A stretch of 64,000 bases of DNA, from positions 15,045,717 through 15,109,716 of the forward strand of contig CAJVGC010000060.1 in assembly GCA_910822075.1 (NCBI GenBank), in the 5' to 3' direction. The DNA comes from Senecio squalidus (Eukaryota; Streptophyta; Magnoliopsida; Asterales; Asteraceae). A program made the translations under genes and the position numbers. The notes under the pieces are model-generated. The model worked only from the letters and a program-made list of their open reading frames with translations, was not told where the DNA came from and did not search any database. The first letter of the stretch is position 1. Every line of letters starts with the position of its first letter. This document shows positions 34,860 to 52,991 of this stretch, piece by piece.

Positions 34860-37225
34860 TGTGACAACCGTCACTTTTTCCGTCTCAGTTTAGTCTAGTG
34901 TGCCTGTAGCTCTTACCTAGTTTTACAAAAAACTTTTACTTTAACTTACCTATACTGTACTTATGTGTGTTTATTGCTCTAGACATGTGTGTATATCTCT
35001 GTATCTGTTGATTATCATGTTAGATTAGGTGCACAAGTAGTTAGTACCCACTAGATGAGCTCCTAGATGACTTAACGATTTATTTCGTATTTCATATTAC
35101 CGTCTCACTCTGTTACGTAAACTTTATTAAACTTAATTAGAGTGCCCGTGTCCAATACTAATACATAATATACTTAAAACATGATGATCTTCGCGTTCGA
35201 GTGTCGCCCGTTGCTTGTCCGCGAAGTTAAAAAATCGAGTTTTGGAAAATGTCCCACTGCGCCGCAGTGGGTGTGAGATGCGACGCAGCGGGTTGCTGTT
35301 CAGCCTATTTCGTTTTTCGTTGTGTGTTGAGTCCGGGTCTTGACATTTTGGTTTTAGTTGAGTCCGTCCTTGGCTCAGTAGCTGGTTCCAAACAAAAACA
35401 CCCTAACTTCTTTTAACCCTAATACTCACATTTCTAAACTAACAAGAAAACCCTAACCCTATTTCCCTCCCAACCCCTCCCCCCCCCCCCCCCCCCCCCC
35501 CCCCTTCCCTCTCCATTCATCCGTCGACCTCCCACCCTCCTTGACATCTTTCTAGTTGTTTCTTGGAGTGTTGTTAGTGATCATGTTCATGAATCAATCC
35601 ATCATCAAGTCTCTGGGTGTTTAGGTAAGTGTTTCTTTCATGTTAGTGTTTTCCCCCCTAGCCGAACATCATCATCCACCTTCTAATATTATCTTTTTTT
35701 CGTTTTGTTACCTTTGTATGATAAAGCTTTGTAATTGTCATCCTTGAGCAGCCCTAAATCGAGCCATTAACAGCCTTGAATCATCATTGTAAATCAGCCT
35801 AAGTATATCCTTGAGTTTCCTAGCCGAAACCCTAATAAACAGTTATAATATCATGACTAATTTTGTGTTGTTGTGATTTTGTATTGGTAATCTATGTTCC
35901 AGCAGCCCTTCGTGTTCATTCGTAGCTTTGATCAACTATACTTGGGGCTAGGGAGTTAAGATTCAATCCGTTCAAAACATTGCATTCGAAGTGTATAAAA
36001 TCCTAAACCTAATTCCTTTCATTTGTGCACTTGTGTGTTTTATGTCGTGCTTGTTGTGTTTGGAATTCGGAGTTGGATCATTTATTAATCTGAATTGAAA
36101 CCCCGTTAATCATCTAGTAACGTTCCATGTTTTAAGCCATTACAAAAACCCTAGTACCTATATGCGTTGGCGGTTGATTCTTTGTTAACGATTCGTGAAG
36201 GTTATTAAAGAAGTTGTGGTGTAATCATTTAGTTAATCCTAATCATAATCTAAAGTGTGTTATTACTTTTTTCTAATCAGGTTCTTGAATATATCTTGGA
36301 TGTCAAATGTGTCTTAGCGATTGGTTGATAACTCAAGAAACGTTTCATAACTCAAACTAATCATTTTACTGATCTGAGAGGTTACGTTGTCTTGCTTGAT
36401 TAATAAATCTTCCATAAATCAGTATTTTTACAAGATGTAAAACTCAAATTTGTAGTTCTCGGAGTCCAGTTTTCGGAAATGTAAGGTTCATCGTCCAGTT
36501 CTTCGTCAAACTCTCTGAATCTGTAAATTAGTGAATGTGGGTCAGATATGAAATTTAACGATTATTTTAGGTTAAGACTTGAAGTTGTGTATCAACCTAG
36601 AAAACTATAATATAAGTTAAAATGAATTGTTTACACTTGTAATAAGGTTTTAATCATGTAAATACTTGTTTAGTGGTCCGTTGGTCATATTGTAAACGTT
36701 TATAAAACTTAAATCTATAAAGTTACTATCTTGGACAGATTATATCACTTGTTTTACTCGTACCATATCTCTGTGATAACTTACCCAAATTAAAGAAATC
36801 TGGTTTCCTCGATGTAGCCCTCTGAGTCTACTTTCTGAATATATAAGATTCACCATCCAACTCCTTTTCAAACTTGAGATATGTCTGTTTTAGTATCAGG
36901 GGGTACTTGCTGAGTTTTTAACGTTCTTGTCCAAATCTATCGTTTGGTCCATTATTAACGAGTTTTATGAAACGACTAATTGAACACTTCTAAACAAACA
37001 TCAAACGGGATTAAATCTTTAAAATGAAACGTGCTCACATGTAATTACTTACTATTTAGGAAGCTCATCGCATAGTCGGGACTAGCTTGTGACCTATTAC
37101 CTTAGACACACAACTACACTACTTGAGTAGTGTCTTTTGCTATACTAGAGGTGAGTTCATTGCCCCACTTTATAATGTTTTACTTTACTTTAAACAAATC
37201 GGGAGAAAGTAAAGCTAAACCAAAA
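34860..37225 (+). repeat. Ty3/gypsy LTR-like region (long, end uncertain)
   Basis: Begins TGTGACAACCGTCAC straight after the gypsy-type purine tract. It contains a GC-rich element (CTGCGCCGCAGTGGG and GCGACGCAGCGGG, 35259-35293), a poly-C tract (35477-35504) and a stretch (36456-37225) shared with 5171-5895. The distal LTR end is not clear; truncation by the neighbouring inverted copia fragment is likely. Confidence 0.6.
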
Positions 37226-37351
37226 ACATTTTGAGATATTGGATATCATTTTCAAACTTGCTATAAATAGATATTCCTATTTATAGAAACTTACTATTTA
37301 TAGAAACCTTCCATTTTCTGAAACTTAATACTTTTGGAAACTTACTAAAAT

Positions 37352-39840
37352 ATATCATATTCTTTCTTTACTTTTGTCATCAAATGCACTTCTTGACTCT
37401 TTTTGTCAACTAGAGACTTCAAAGTCACATTCTGACCGTGATCAGCAATTTTTGCAGAAGACCTTTCGCCAGTCTGCATAGAAGTAGCAATTTGAGGTTC
37501 TGTTCTTTGACTCTCGTAGTTGATCTCAACATTTTCTAAAGCTCTTTCAATATGCCTCTTGCTCATCTCCTCCTCTATCTTCCTTTCTCTTTTGGACTTC
37601 ATTTCATTCATCATCACCTTGGTTTGAACATCTAACCAACTCCTTTCCAAAGTCTCAACCTTCATCTTCCCCAATGATATAAAAGACATTCCTCTAACAA
37701 CAATCAAATAATTCTTCAAATGAAGTTTGTAATTCTTTCTGAGAACTTGTTCTTGTATTCTAACATCTTCTTCTTCTGATCAACCACTCTGGAAGGTACT
37801 AGATTTGAAGTTTTCAGAGCCCTGATCTTTAATCTTCAACTGTTCCTTGGCTTAAACTTCTTCCAACATCAGCTTCTTCTACTGCTTTCTCTACTTCTTC
37901 TTCCTTAACAACTACCTCAACATTTTCATCTTCTTCCTTGTCACTATCAATATCAATGACTACCTTCTCACCTCCCAACTCCTCATTTCACTGATTCCTT
38001 ACATCACATGTATGCACAGAGACATGATTCCTTTCCTTGATATACATTGTGAAAGTCTATGTTTCATTCACATCAAATATACCTTCATATAAGCCTTCAA
38101 AATGTTTTTCAAATGTTTCGTGATCAATAATCTCCCCAAAATGATCCACTGCCTTAAACTTTCAGATATTATCTTCATGCATCACACTTTCATACTCTTC
38201 TTCATCACCCGAGTTAACTTCTTCATCACCAGATTTAAATATTTCACCACCCGATTTAACTTGATCACCACGAGAGATAAATGTCTCTTCACCCAATTTA
38301 AATGTATCATCACCTGATGTAAACTCAAAAAATTTCTCTTTTCCTTTGGAGCTCCCAACTTTCTCCAGATCTTCCTCAATCTTCCCAACAATAGTTAAAT
38401 CTATTTCTGCTTCTTCATTTATAGACTCACTACTTTCATTTCCACCTTCCACATTCATTCTTGCTTCAGACTCCATTTTATTCTCTGTTTCAATTTCCAC
38501 TTCAATTTCAGTTTTATCTCCCCTTATTTTGGATGCATCATCCATAGAAAGAGACTTTATAACTTTAAGCCTCAACTGATCTCTTATAACTTCATTTGTG
38601 GCATTTTTCCATATGAGCTGATTTATCAATGAATTTTGCCTCTGAACCAGTTGTTCCAATACCTCATTCTTCTTTGTAAGTTCTAGCACAATCAACATAT
38701 CAACAACAGCTCCCCCTTTCTTCCTTGAAGTATATAGATTAATAGGACTGCTTGTTGAAGCATCCTTCTGAACATTCATCACAGGGGTAGACACTGTAGG
38801 AACCTCATGAGTGAGAATATGAGTGGTTGCAAGATTAGGCAAAGCCTGAGTTTCCTCAAGTGTATAATACTGGTATCTCTCATCACTGCCTTGAGCTTGT
38901 TGAATAATAGGAGTTTGAGGTGGAGGGGATGGAATGGGAATGATAGGTGATCCAGGTTGTTCAGCTTCAACTTGTACTTCATGTTGTGTTGTTGTTGTTG
39001 TTGTTCTTGCTGTTGAACATTTTCTTTCCATTGACCTTGTAGCTCTTGAAATACTTGAATTGCTACTCTAGCCTGATTTATCTTTGGAGGGAAGAAAGGA
39101 GTGAAATTCCCTGAGAATCCCACCCTTGCTTTAGCAAAAGATTTTTTCATGTTGTTCATGATCTTCCAGTTCATATTTTCATCCTTTAGTATAGGGCCTT
39201 ATCACATCAACCCTTGAACCTCAGATTGCAGTATGATTTGAAGAAATGTTGGATAGATAAAGAACTTTCAGGAACTGCCTTAAGCCATTCTCCACATGCA
39301 ATCCATTATGAAACCAGAAAAATTGAAGCTCCTTTGTGTGATCATACACACAAATGCAGAGGCCAATGTCTGATTCATTTAATCAAACCCTCCAGATCGT
39401 CCATAAATGCAACATACCAGAACATGGATCCAATATCTCAAGTTGAATGAAAATCTTGTCTTTTTGACCATGCTCTCTGGAAAATCACCTTCATAAACAA
39501 CTTGTCTACACACAGTCTTTATCTCTTCTAGCTCCAACCTCTCAATACCACCAACATCATCAAGATGTAACACTCTTCTGACCACATCTTCAGTAATAAT
39601 CACATTTTCCATCTGGACAACTGAAGAAATAGTCCTCACACCATTCACCATGCTATATCTTGCATTATGCCAGAACTCAAGAAGCACGTCTCTATATAGA
39701 ACAAGACTTTCTGATATTGCAAACCTCAAATTTGGGTTTATCGAAAATCCTAGAATGAGCTTCCAGTCTTCTTCTACCTCAGAATGGCCCATATCCAAAA
39801 ATGCAGCAACATTATGTTTAAGTTTGTAAGAGAAAACCAT
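37352..39840 (-). pseudogene. ORF3 copy in the inverted copia fragment
   Basis: From the ATG at 39840 the frame stays open for 153 codons (to 39379), reading through the position where the direct copy has a stop (30295). A second frame (39031-38162, 289 codons) holds the Pro-rich and Ser-Gly-Asp parts. It ends within the Lys/Glu-rich C-terminal region at 37352. Parts between 39379 and 39180 are broken. Confidence 0.65.
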
Positions 39841-41386
39841 CTGAAATCAGTCAAAGATTATTAGTATTCAATGAAAGTAATATAATCATTATAAATAAAG
39901 TAAATAAAAATAAAATACCTTAATCACCTAAGAAAACATGGGAAAAACAATCAAAAGCTTGAAAAGCACAAAAATCTAATCAAACGGTGCTAAAAATCTA
40001 TATGGATGGCTCTAAGAAAAATCGTCAGTGAAATGAAAAAGGTAAGAAACTGTATTGAGATTAGCAATTTGATTCAGTTAAGAGATGCAATTTGCATTAA
40101 ATAAAAAAGATTATTTAAATTTATAAGTATTAAAAAGAAATTAGAAATAAAATAAATTATAACTGTTTTCTCACCAAAAGACACCCGACCTAAATAATAG
40201 TATCCACGAGTTAAAATTAAAAGTAAAATATAACACGACCTAAAAATAAAGAACCTGACTTAAACTCAAGGTCAAAACAGTCAACGCTATTATCAGACAT
40301 AAATTAAACAAATACCCGACCTAAATTTATGGTCAAAATAATCAAATTTAATACCAGACATAAATTAAAATAATACCCGACCTAAACTTATGGTCAACAT
40401 AGTCAAACTTAACACCAGACATAAATTAGATCAACACCCAAACTAAAATTTTTATTACCCAAATTAAATTAAATTTCAAAGTTAACCAATTCAAATCTTT
40501 TTGGGTTAAATTTTTAACACAAGAATTTAAATATTTCAATCCATCAGTTAACCTTGAAATTGTTTAAAAGCAAAATTTAAATTTCTGAAATCAAAAACTT
40601 ATATTCCAGAACTCAAAAAATTAGTTCATATGAGCAAATTTTCTATAGAAATGAAATGTTTTGTCAAATGTAAAAACTTGTATTTATACTAGAATTCAAC
40701 CTATGTCAAAAATTCATAAATTGCATATTTTAATAATTTAAAAATGACATGATATAAAGTCAAACCTTTTCAATTCTTGTCAAGTAGAAATAAATTAAAA
40801 TATAATATTTTACTTAAATATGGCATATATACCTTATTTTCATTAAAACACAACAGTTTTGTGTCACATTTTAACAAAAGAATTTATATGAACACATGAA
40901 CAATCTTCAATCTTTATTTAGAGTCCCCAGAATATGATTCTACAACCTTATAAACTGCTTTTTCTCTCAAGATATTTGTGATTGTATGCATGTTTTTATG
41001 TTCAAAAGTGGACTTAGTAATGTTGTTCAACTCTTGTCTATGCCGTTTATCAAGTAAGAATCAAGGATCTAAAAGGACAACAAAATAGTTTTTCAATGAT
41101 TTTTGGACTTATTCACCCGTCTTTTCCGTTTATCAAATTAGCATCAAGTATCTCAAAGTCAATAAATGTAAAAGACACTTTAAAACTTTATAGTTTTTAT
41201 GATAAATAGATTTAAATGCCATAATTTATTGAAAATATATCTTTCCTTTGCTTTTCTACTTGACAGGAACTAATTTCTCATTTGACAATTATCTATTTTA
41301 AAGATTTGAAGAAATTCTATAAATACTGAACTATGTTAAAATATGCTAGAATTTATGTTTATGACTCATTTCTTAAAAACTTTGTT
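37352..41386 (-). mobile_element. Inverted 4-kb fragment of the copia element 1 family
   Basis: The reverse complement matches 28517-32550 of copia element 1 along its whole length: non-coding segment, 61-bp repeats, (CAA)n repeat and most of ORF3. No LTR, gag or pol part is included. By eye it differs at a few bases per line and has its own intact and broken codons, so it is not a simple recent copy of the neighbour. The right end lies only about 400 bp before the start codon of the reductase gene. Confidence 0.85.
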
Positions 41387-41787
41387 AACCACCAAATATG
41401 TCACACTATTGGTTCATAGTCTTATATCACTAGCATTACTTGCTTAAGATAATATACTGAAAAAAAAAAAGAATGCATAAAGTTGGGAACAATCATTTTT
41501 GTATAGTCAATCATATAATGGAAAGTGGGAAACTTTCATTGTTTTCGTATAGTCAATCATATATTATTGTATAATGGAAATTGGTGAACAATCATTTTCT
41601 TATTGTCAACGATGTCCTTATTGCATAATCGAAAGAGACGTGTTTTCCCTTGGGCCAAAATTAGAGGGAAGCCTCGGGCAATATATAATAGTCCTTTTCA
41701 TTTCACATTTTACATTTGCAAATTGCTAAACACTCATTCTCCTTTCTTCGAGTAGATTCATTATCGTTGCCGTCACAAATATAAACC
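41387..41787 (+). promoter_or_regulatory. Promoter and 5' UTR region of the reductase gene
   Basis: TATATAA at 41682-41688 lies about 100 bp before the start codon. Upstream (41488-41625) are three imperfect repeats with GTATAGTCAATCATAT (41501 and 41547) and ATTGTCAACG (41603). On the minus strand these contain WRKY-type TTGAC cores. The left limit is the junction to the copia fragment. Confidence 0.45.
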
Positions 41788-48898
<7,111 letters not shown>

Positions 48899-50439
48899 AT
48901 CTGCTTATATTGTATGATTTTAGAGTGTTTGGACTTTGAATATTTGTTTCGAAGGTGATAATAGATATATGACAAATCAATAATCGTACGGACGATCATT
49001 AAAATAGCATTGGCCTTAACACATAGTGCGTGGATTGCTTTCGCTGGTTAAACTTGTAATAACCAAATAATCAGATGTTGAAGGGATCTAACACAAATAA
49101 TTACAATAATTACAGTTGTTTTTTACTTTAATGAACAATGTAGTTCGGTTTTTATAGCCAATTTTTAGCACAAAGAACATCTCGACTGGGAGACACACGA
49201 CTAAAGGACTAATTGCCAGAAGGTAAGCGATTTAGCAATCGCCACCACTTCAATAAAATTAAGGGAATAACATTCCTAAGGCTGTTGATAGCACCACATA
49301 TGCTGTTCGAAAACATAACCAAAGAGGATTCAGCCGAATCTCGAATATTAATAAACTTATATGAATTTTCTTTCTTAGTATTTTTCAGCATACCAGCTTT
49401 TCACGATAGATAATAATGTCTGACTATATATGTGACAAAACAGTAAAGGAAAACAATATATCATTCATGATATGTAGAATACTTCAATAGGTAATGTCGA
49501 CTTACTTACCCATGAATGTGTCGATTCTTATCTCTAACGAGTCAAATTAGAAGAAAACGACAGTTAAAAGTAAATGGGTAAAACGAGCTGAGTATACCGT
49601 CAAAATTCGCCAAAAACGTATTTTTAATGCATTAAACCTCTTAAATCAATATTCATAATATACAATTTTTGTAATCTAATTTGGTAAACTAATAATTATA
49701 TAAAATTAAAAATTGTGCAAACGTGTTTCCAGCCGACCCGTCTAAGTGAAGAAAAACACATGCATTTCGCAATATTCATAGCCGGTCAGGAAATGGGTAT
49801 TCAAATGCAAGGTCTCCTAATCTCCTCTAGCTTAAACAGCAAACCATAATTTCCGCTGCAGTTTAACAGTTGGCACTGATCCAATTTACCAATAACAAAG
49901 CATGATCCTAATTTTCTCTTGAAAGAGTGCTTCACTATGATTCTAATTCTAAAGGTGAGGCACAAGACTGGAAATAGGGGCTACGCATATAACGCAATGA
50001 ACTCTTCTCTCTATTGGCAATTGGTTTTAGGCGAGGCAAAAGTCAGGACAAAATGAGTTTTTTGAGTTTAAAAGTTTAGAAAACCAAAGCATAACCTTAT
50101 TTCTTTTATCAGCAAAACCCCAACAATTGTTCTTCAATATCAATACGTATAACCTGCAAAGCAACTTTATGTTAGCACTTACAAAGTCCGAGTTTTTAAG
50201 TAATGTAAACATCCCAGAGAAAAAGAAAACAATTGTTGGTGCAAACCCATGTTCCACATCGGTAAAAAGATAAACTAAATGCTAGCATATAAGGCAATGT
50301 ACTCTTCTCTCTATTGGCAATTGGTTTTAGAAAAAGAACCCATTAGTCTTATATGTTGAACATGTTGTTGGGCTAAACGGTCCCATCAACAAGGTTAAGG
50401 AATTTTTTTTCTTACATAGAAGAAACTATAAGTTTGGCA
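48899..50439. other. Duplicated and decayed DNA downstream of the reductase gene
   Basis: Includes a weak copy of permease exon 7 sequence (49166-49203, GCACAAAGAACATC...ACACACGAC), a ~50-bp direct repeat with CTCTCTATTGGCAATTGGTT (49988 and 50285), and stretches like AAGAGTGCTTCA (49922) that recur at 52560 upstream of the permease 3' end. No intact gene. Confidence 0.5.
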
Positions 50440-50440
50440 C

Positions 50441-51628
50441 AACAAACTTTACATAAAGCCAAGAATATTAAAAAAATGTAGCAGGAAGTTGAATGATAAA
50501 TTGATGATATATTTTCTGATGAAAGCAACTGTTGATGCAAGAAAGCAAGCGAAGCTAAAGGGTCGAAGAACAACCCATTTTTTTGTCCAAGGTGCGATCA
50601 TTTTTTTGCACAAAGTACATTCCCACCAGGAAATATACGACAAGTGGCCAAAAGTTTAAGGCCCAATTACTCCCAATACTTGGTTGAGATGTGAAAATAA
50701 CACGGGGATTCCGGTGGTGGACATTAACGTACAGAGTTCTGAATTATAGCCTGAAGGGATTTAGTTGAATTGTCGTTATTAAGGGGAGCTTCAATCTGTA
50801 AAACTCGTTCACAAATTGACTCTCTGGGTATCTATTGGAAAACCATGTTTCCACAAGTGTAAATGCGGGTGGCTGGAGACCTGTATATCATTCACAGGAG
50901 AACAATTTGAAATATTAGCGGGAGTTTTAGTTTTGACCAAAAACTAAAGGTGTCAATTTCGACCCGTCTATTTTTAAATTAGCCAATATGGTTTATATCT
51001 AATGGGTCAAACGGGTTATGCTAAAAAGATTTAGTGAGACTAAAAAGAAAATTAGGATTTAAAATATAGTTGTTATAATCAAATTTAGCAAAAATTTGAT
51101 TATCAAATGTTAAAAACGGGATAAAAATGTGCTTGTGGGTCTGAACCTGACCCATTATGTTTTCACCCGCACTTAAAAATGCCCTCTTTGACTGGTTACC
51201 AAACTCGGCAGACCCATTCTTTTTGCCACCTCTAGATAAAACAAAAAAAAACACCTGATATCCGCCAAAAACATGAAGAACGACCCAGGCATTGGATAAG
51301 CCAATAAGGTTCTTAGAACCCGAAGCCAGTCAAGAGATTCCCAGGTGTGTTGTTTCCAAAAGCTGCATAGCCGAAGCTCTCACAACACAAATAGAAGAAC
51401 GTAGTGATAGTTATTGCAGACTTTGAAGATTTCTTCATGGTTTAGTTATGAAAATAAAACAACTTTCAGTAAACCAGTCAAAGACTGTACCTGGATTTCT
51501 GAGAGAATGATCGAGAACACGGATACGCAAAGGCTATGCCTCCAAGACCTTGAAAAACTAGCCATACTTTATCAATTCCTCGGACTCCTCCAACTTCCCA
51601 TTAATTCCCCATTTTCTGAAACTCCCAA
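50441..51628 (-). pseudogene. 5'-truncated amino acid permease pseudogene
   Basis: Minus-strand homology to the intact permease next door. It covers 3' UTR and exon 7 (about 50441-50883), exon 6 (about 51249-51425) and exon 5 (about 51491-51625), with the introns in corresponding positions. Exons 1-4 are missing. Frames are broken by stops and small indels; the conserved protein pieces are visible only in part (for instance MIAPWTKKWVVLRPFSFACF from 50590). It is one half of a tandem duplication; see the reductase fragment at 51727. Confidence 0.85.
50940..51240. mobile_element. Small hAT-like repeat in the pseudogene intron
   Basis: GTGTCAATTTCGACCCG near the left and GACCCATTCTTTTTGCCACC at the right face each other as an inverted repeat, with GGGTCAAACGGGT-like motifs between. 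The related left end (GGCATCAATTTCGACCCA, 53463) sits in the same intron of the intact gene, so the insertion is older than the gene duplication. Confidence 0.45.
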
Positions 51629-51726
51629 GACGATAATATTTAGAAAGAACTGTGGAAGGAAAAGTAGCAAGTTCAACCCATTTATATGAACACGGTTTGT
51701 GCAACGGGCCGAAGTATGCAAACGCT

Positions 51727-51899
51727 TGCAAGTTGGACTGTTGGAGGATGAAAGTTTATGTATGGATGTTGTACTAAGCAATGAGGTAACTTCGATATCA
51801 TGAACAAGAGTAAAGAGCATGCGTTTTTATGGTTTCACAACACGAAATCGTCATAGGTTTCTTGGAGTGATAAGATAAAATGTAGCAAGATTGTTCCCA
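51727..51899 (+). pseudogene. Fragment of a second reductase gene, 3' end only
   Basis: GTTGTACTAAGCAATGAG, ATCATGAACAAGAGTAAAGA and AAATGTAGCAAGATTGTTCC match the last ~150 bp of the coding region of the PRISE gene (48735-48896) with a few substitutions and short indels. The stop codon region is changed. It shows that a second reductase copy once lay directly upstream of the intact permease. Confidence 0.85.
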
Positions 51900-52890
51900 T
51901 GTCAATAGAAAAATAGAGTTTTAATGAAGCAAGCATTCGGCAAAAGAGTATCAAGTTTGCTTGTACGGCTACTATTAATTGCTGATTGATAGAATAACTA
52001 GAAAAGTTTGACTGGAGAATTTATAGGGGCCGCGCGAACGCAGGCCCTCAAAGGAACAAATTATGACGTAGACTCGACTACTTAAGCCGATCTTAAGCAG
52101 ACGACCCTCCAAAGTGCAATGGAAGTCGACTGCCTAGGCCATGAGCCATCTTGATCACCCAGTGACCCCGTCCAGGTAAGTATCTTTTCCGTTGCCATCC
52201 CTCACATTTTATATAACCAATTATCTTCTACCTCTTTTACTACTCAAATGATGCGGGATAAAAAAAGAAAAAGAAATATCAATTTACTCTTCATTAATTT
52301 TGTTTGATATTTTCTTACCCTTCCTCCTAAGATATTTGATTGTTTACTACGGCGTAAAAGATTTTATTAAGACATGTCTTATTTTTGCATCGAATCTGCC
52401 TTGATGTGCTGATGATCAATATGTATCCTTCCTCGTCAAATGAAGCGGATAACTTTTCACTAACAAAGAATGTAAGAAGCAAACTTGGAAGCAGAGTTTT
52501 GGGAGCCATTTTGGGCATTCAAGTCGGTATATGATGATGGTGATTCTAATTCTCCATTGAAAGAGTGCTTCATATGACTCCGTGTGTCTAGCTTAAGAAT
52601 TACGAGAATAAGATGTGTATGTTATGAAAGTATCTTTTCTCGAAAAGGTTAGAAAACCACGTCGTTAAAAAAATGTCCGTTATAACCATCTGGTGATTCA
52701 TCAAATACACCCAAGATTGAATGCAAGGTCCAATCACCGAACATAAGGAATCAGTACCGCAAGAACAAACAGGCAAAGACTTTACAGTAGTTTCGTTGAC
52801 AAAATCCTTTCTGAGATTTAACTCCGACATAGGTGAAACTTTTAAGCAAACATTTATTACATTGAAGAAACCAAAAATCTTGCACAACAC
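51900..52890. other. Intergenic DNA before the permease 3' end
   Basis: A GC-richer patch (52025-52190) has no recognisable coding content. 52540-52890 contains sequence shared with 49900-50440 and the 3' UTR of the permease. Confidence 0.4.
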
Positions 52891-52991
52891 AAATTTACAT
52901 AACGCCAAGAATATAATAAAATCGGGCAGGAAGTTGAATGATACAATGATGATATATTTTCTGATGTCTATTAATAAAACTAAACATATAT

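Noticed and set aside
35420..35504. Telomeric repeat or interstitial telomere
   Set aside because: Only isolated CCCTAA words occur, next to a poly-C tract inside a gypsy LTR-like region.
49213..49413. A gene fragment on the plus strand
   Set aside because: It overlaps a weak permease exon 7 relic and has no support of its own.
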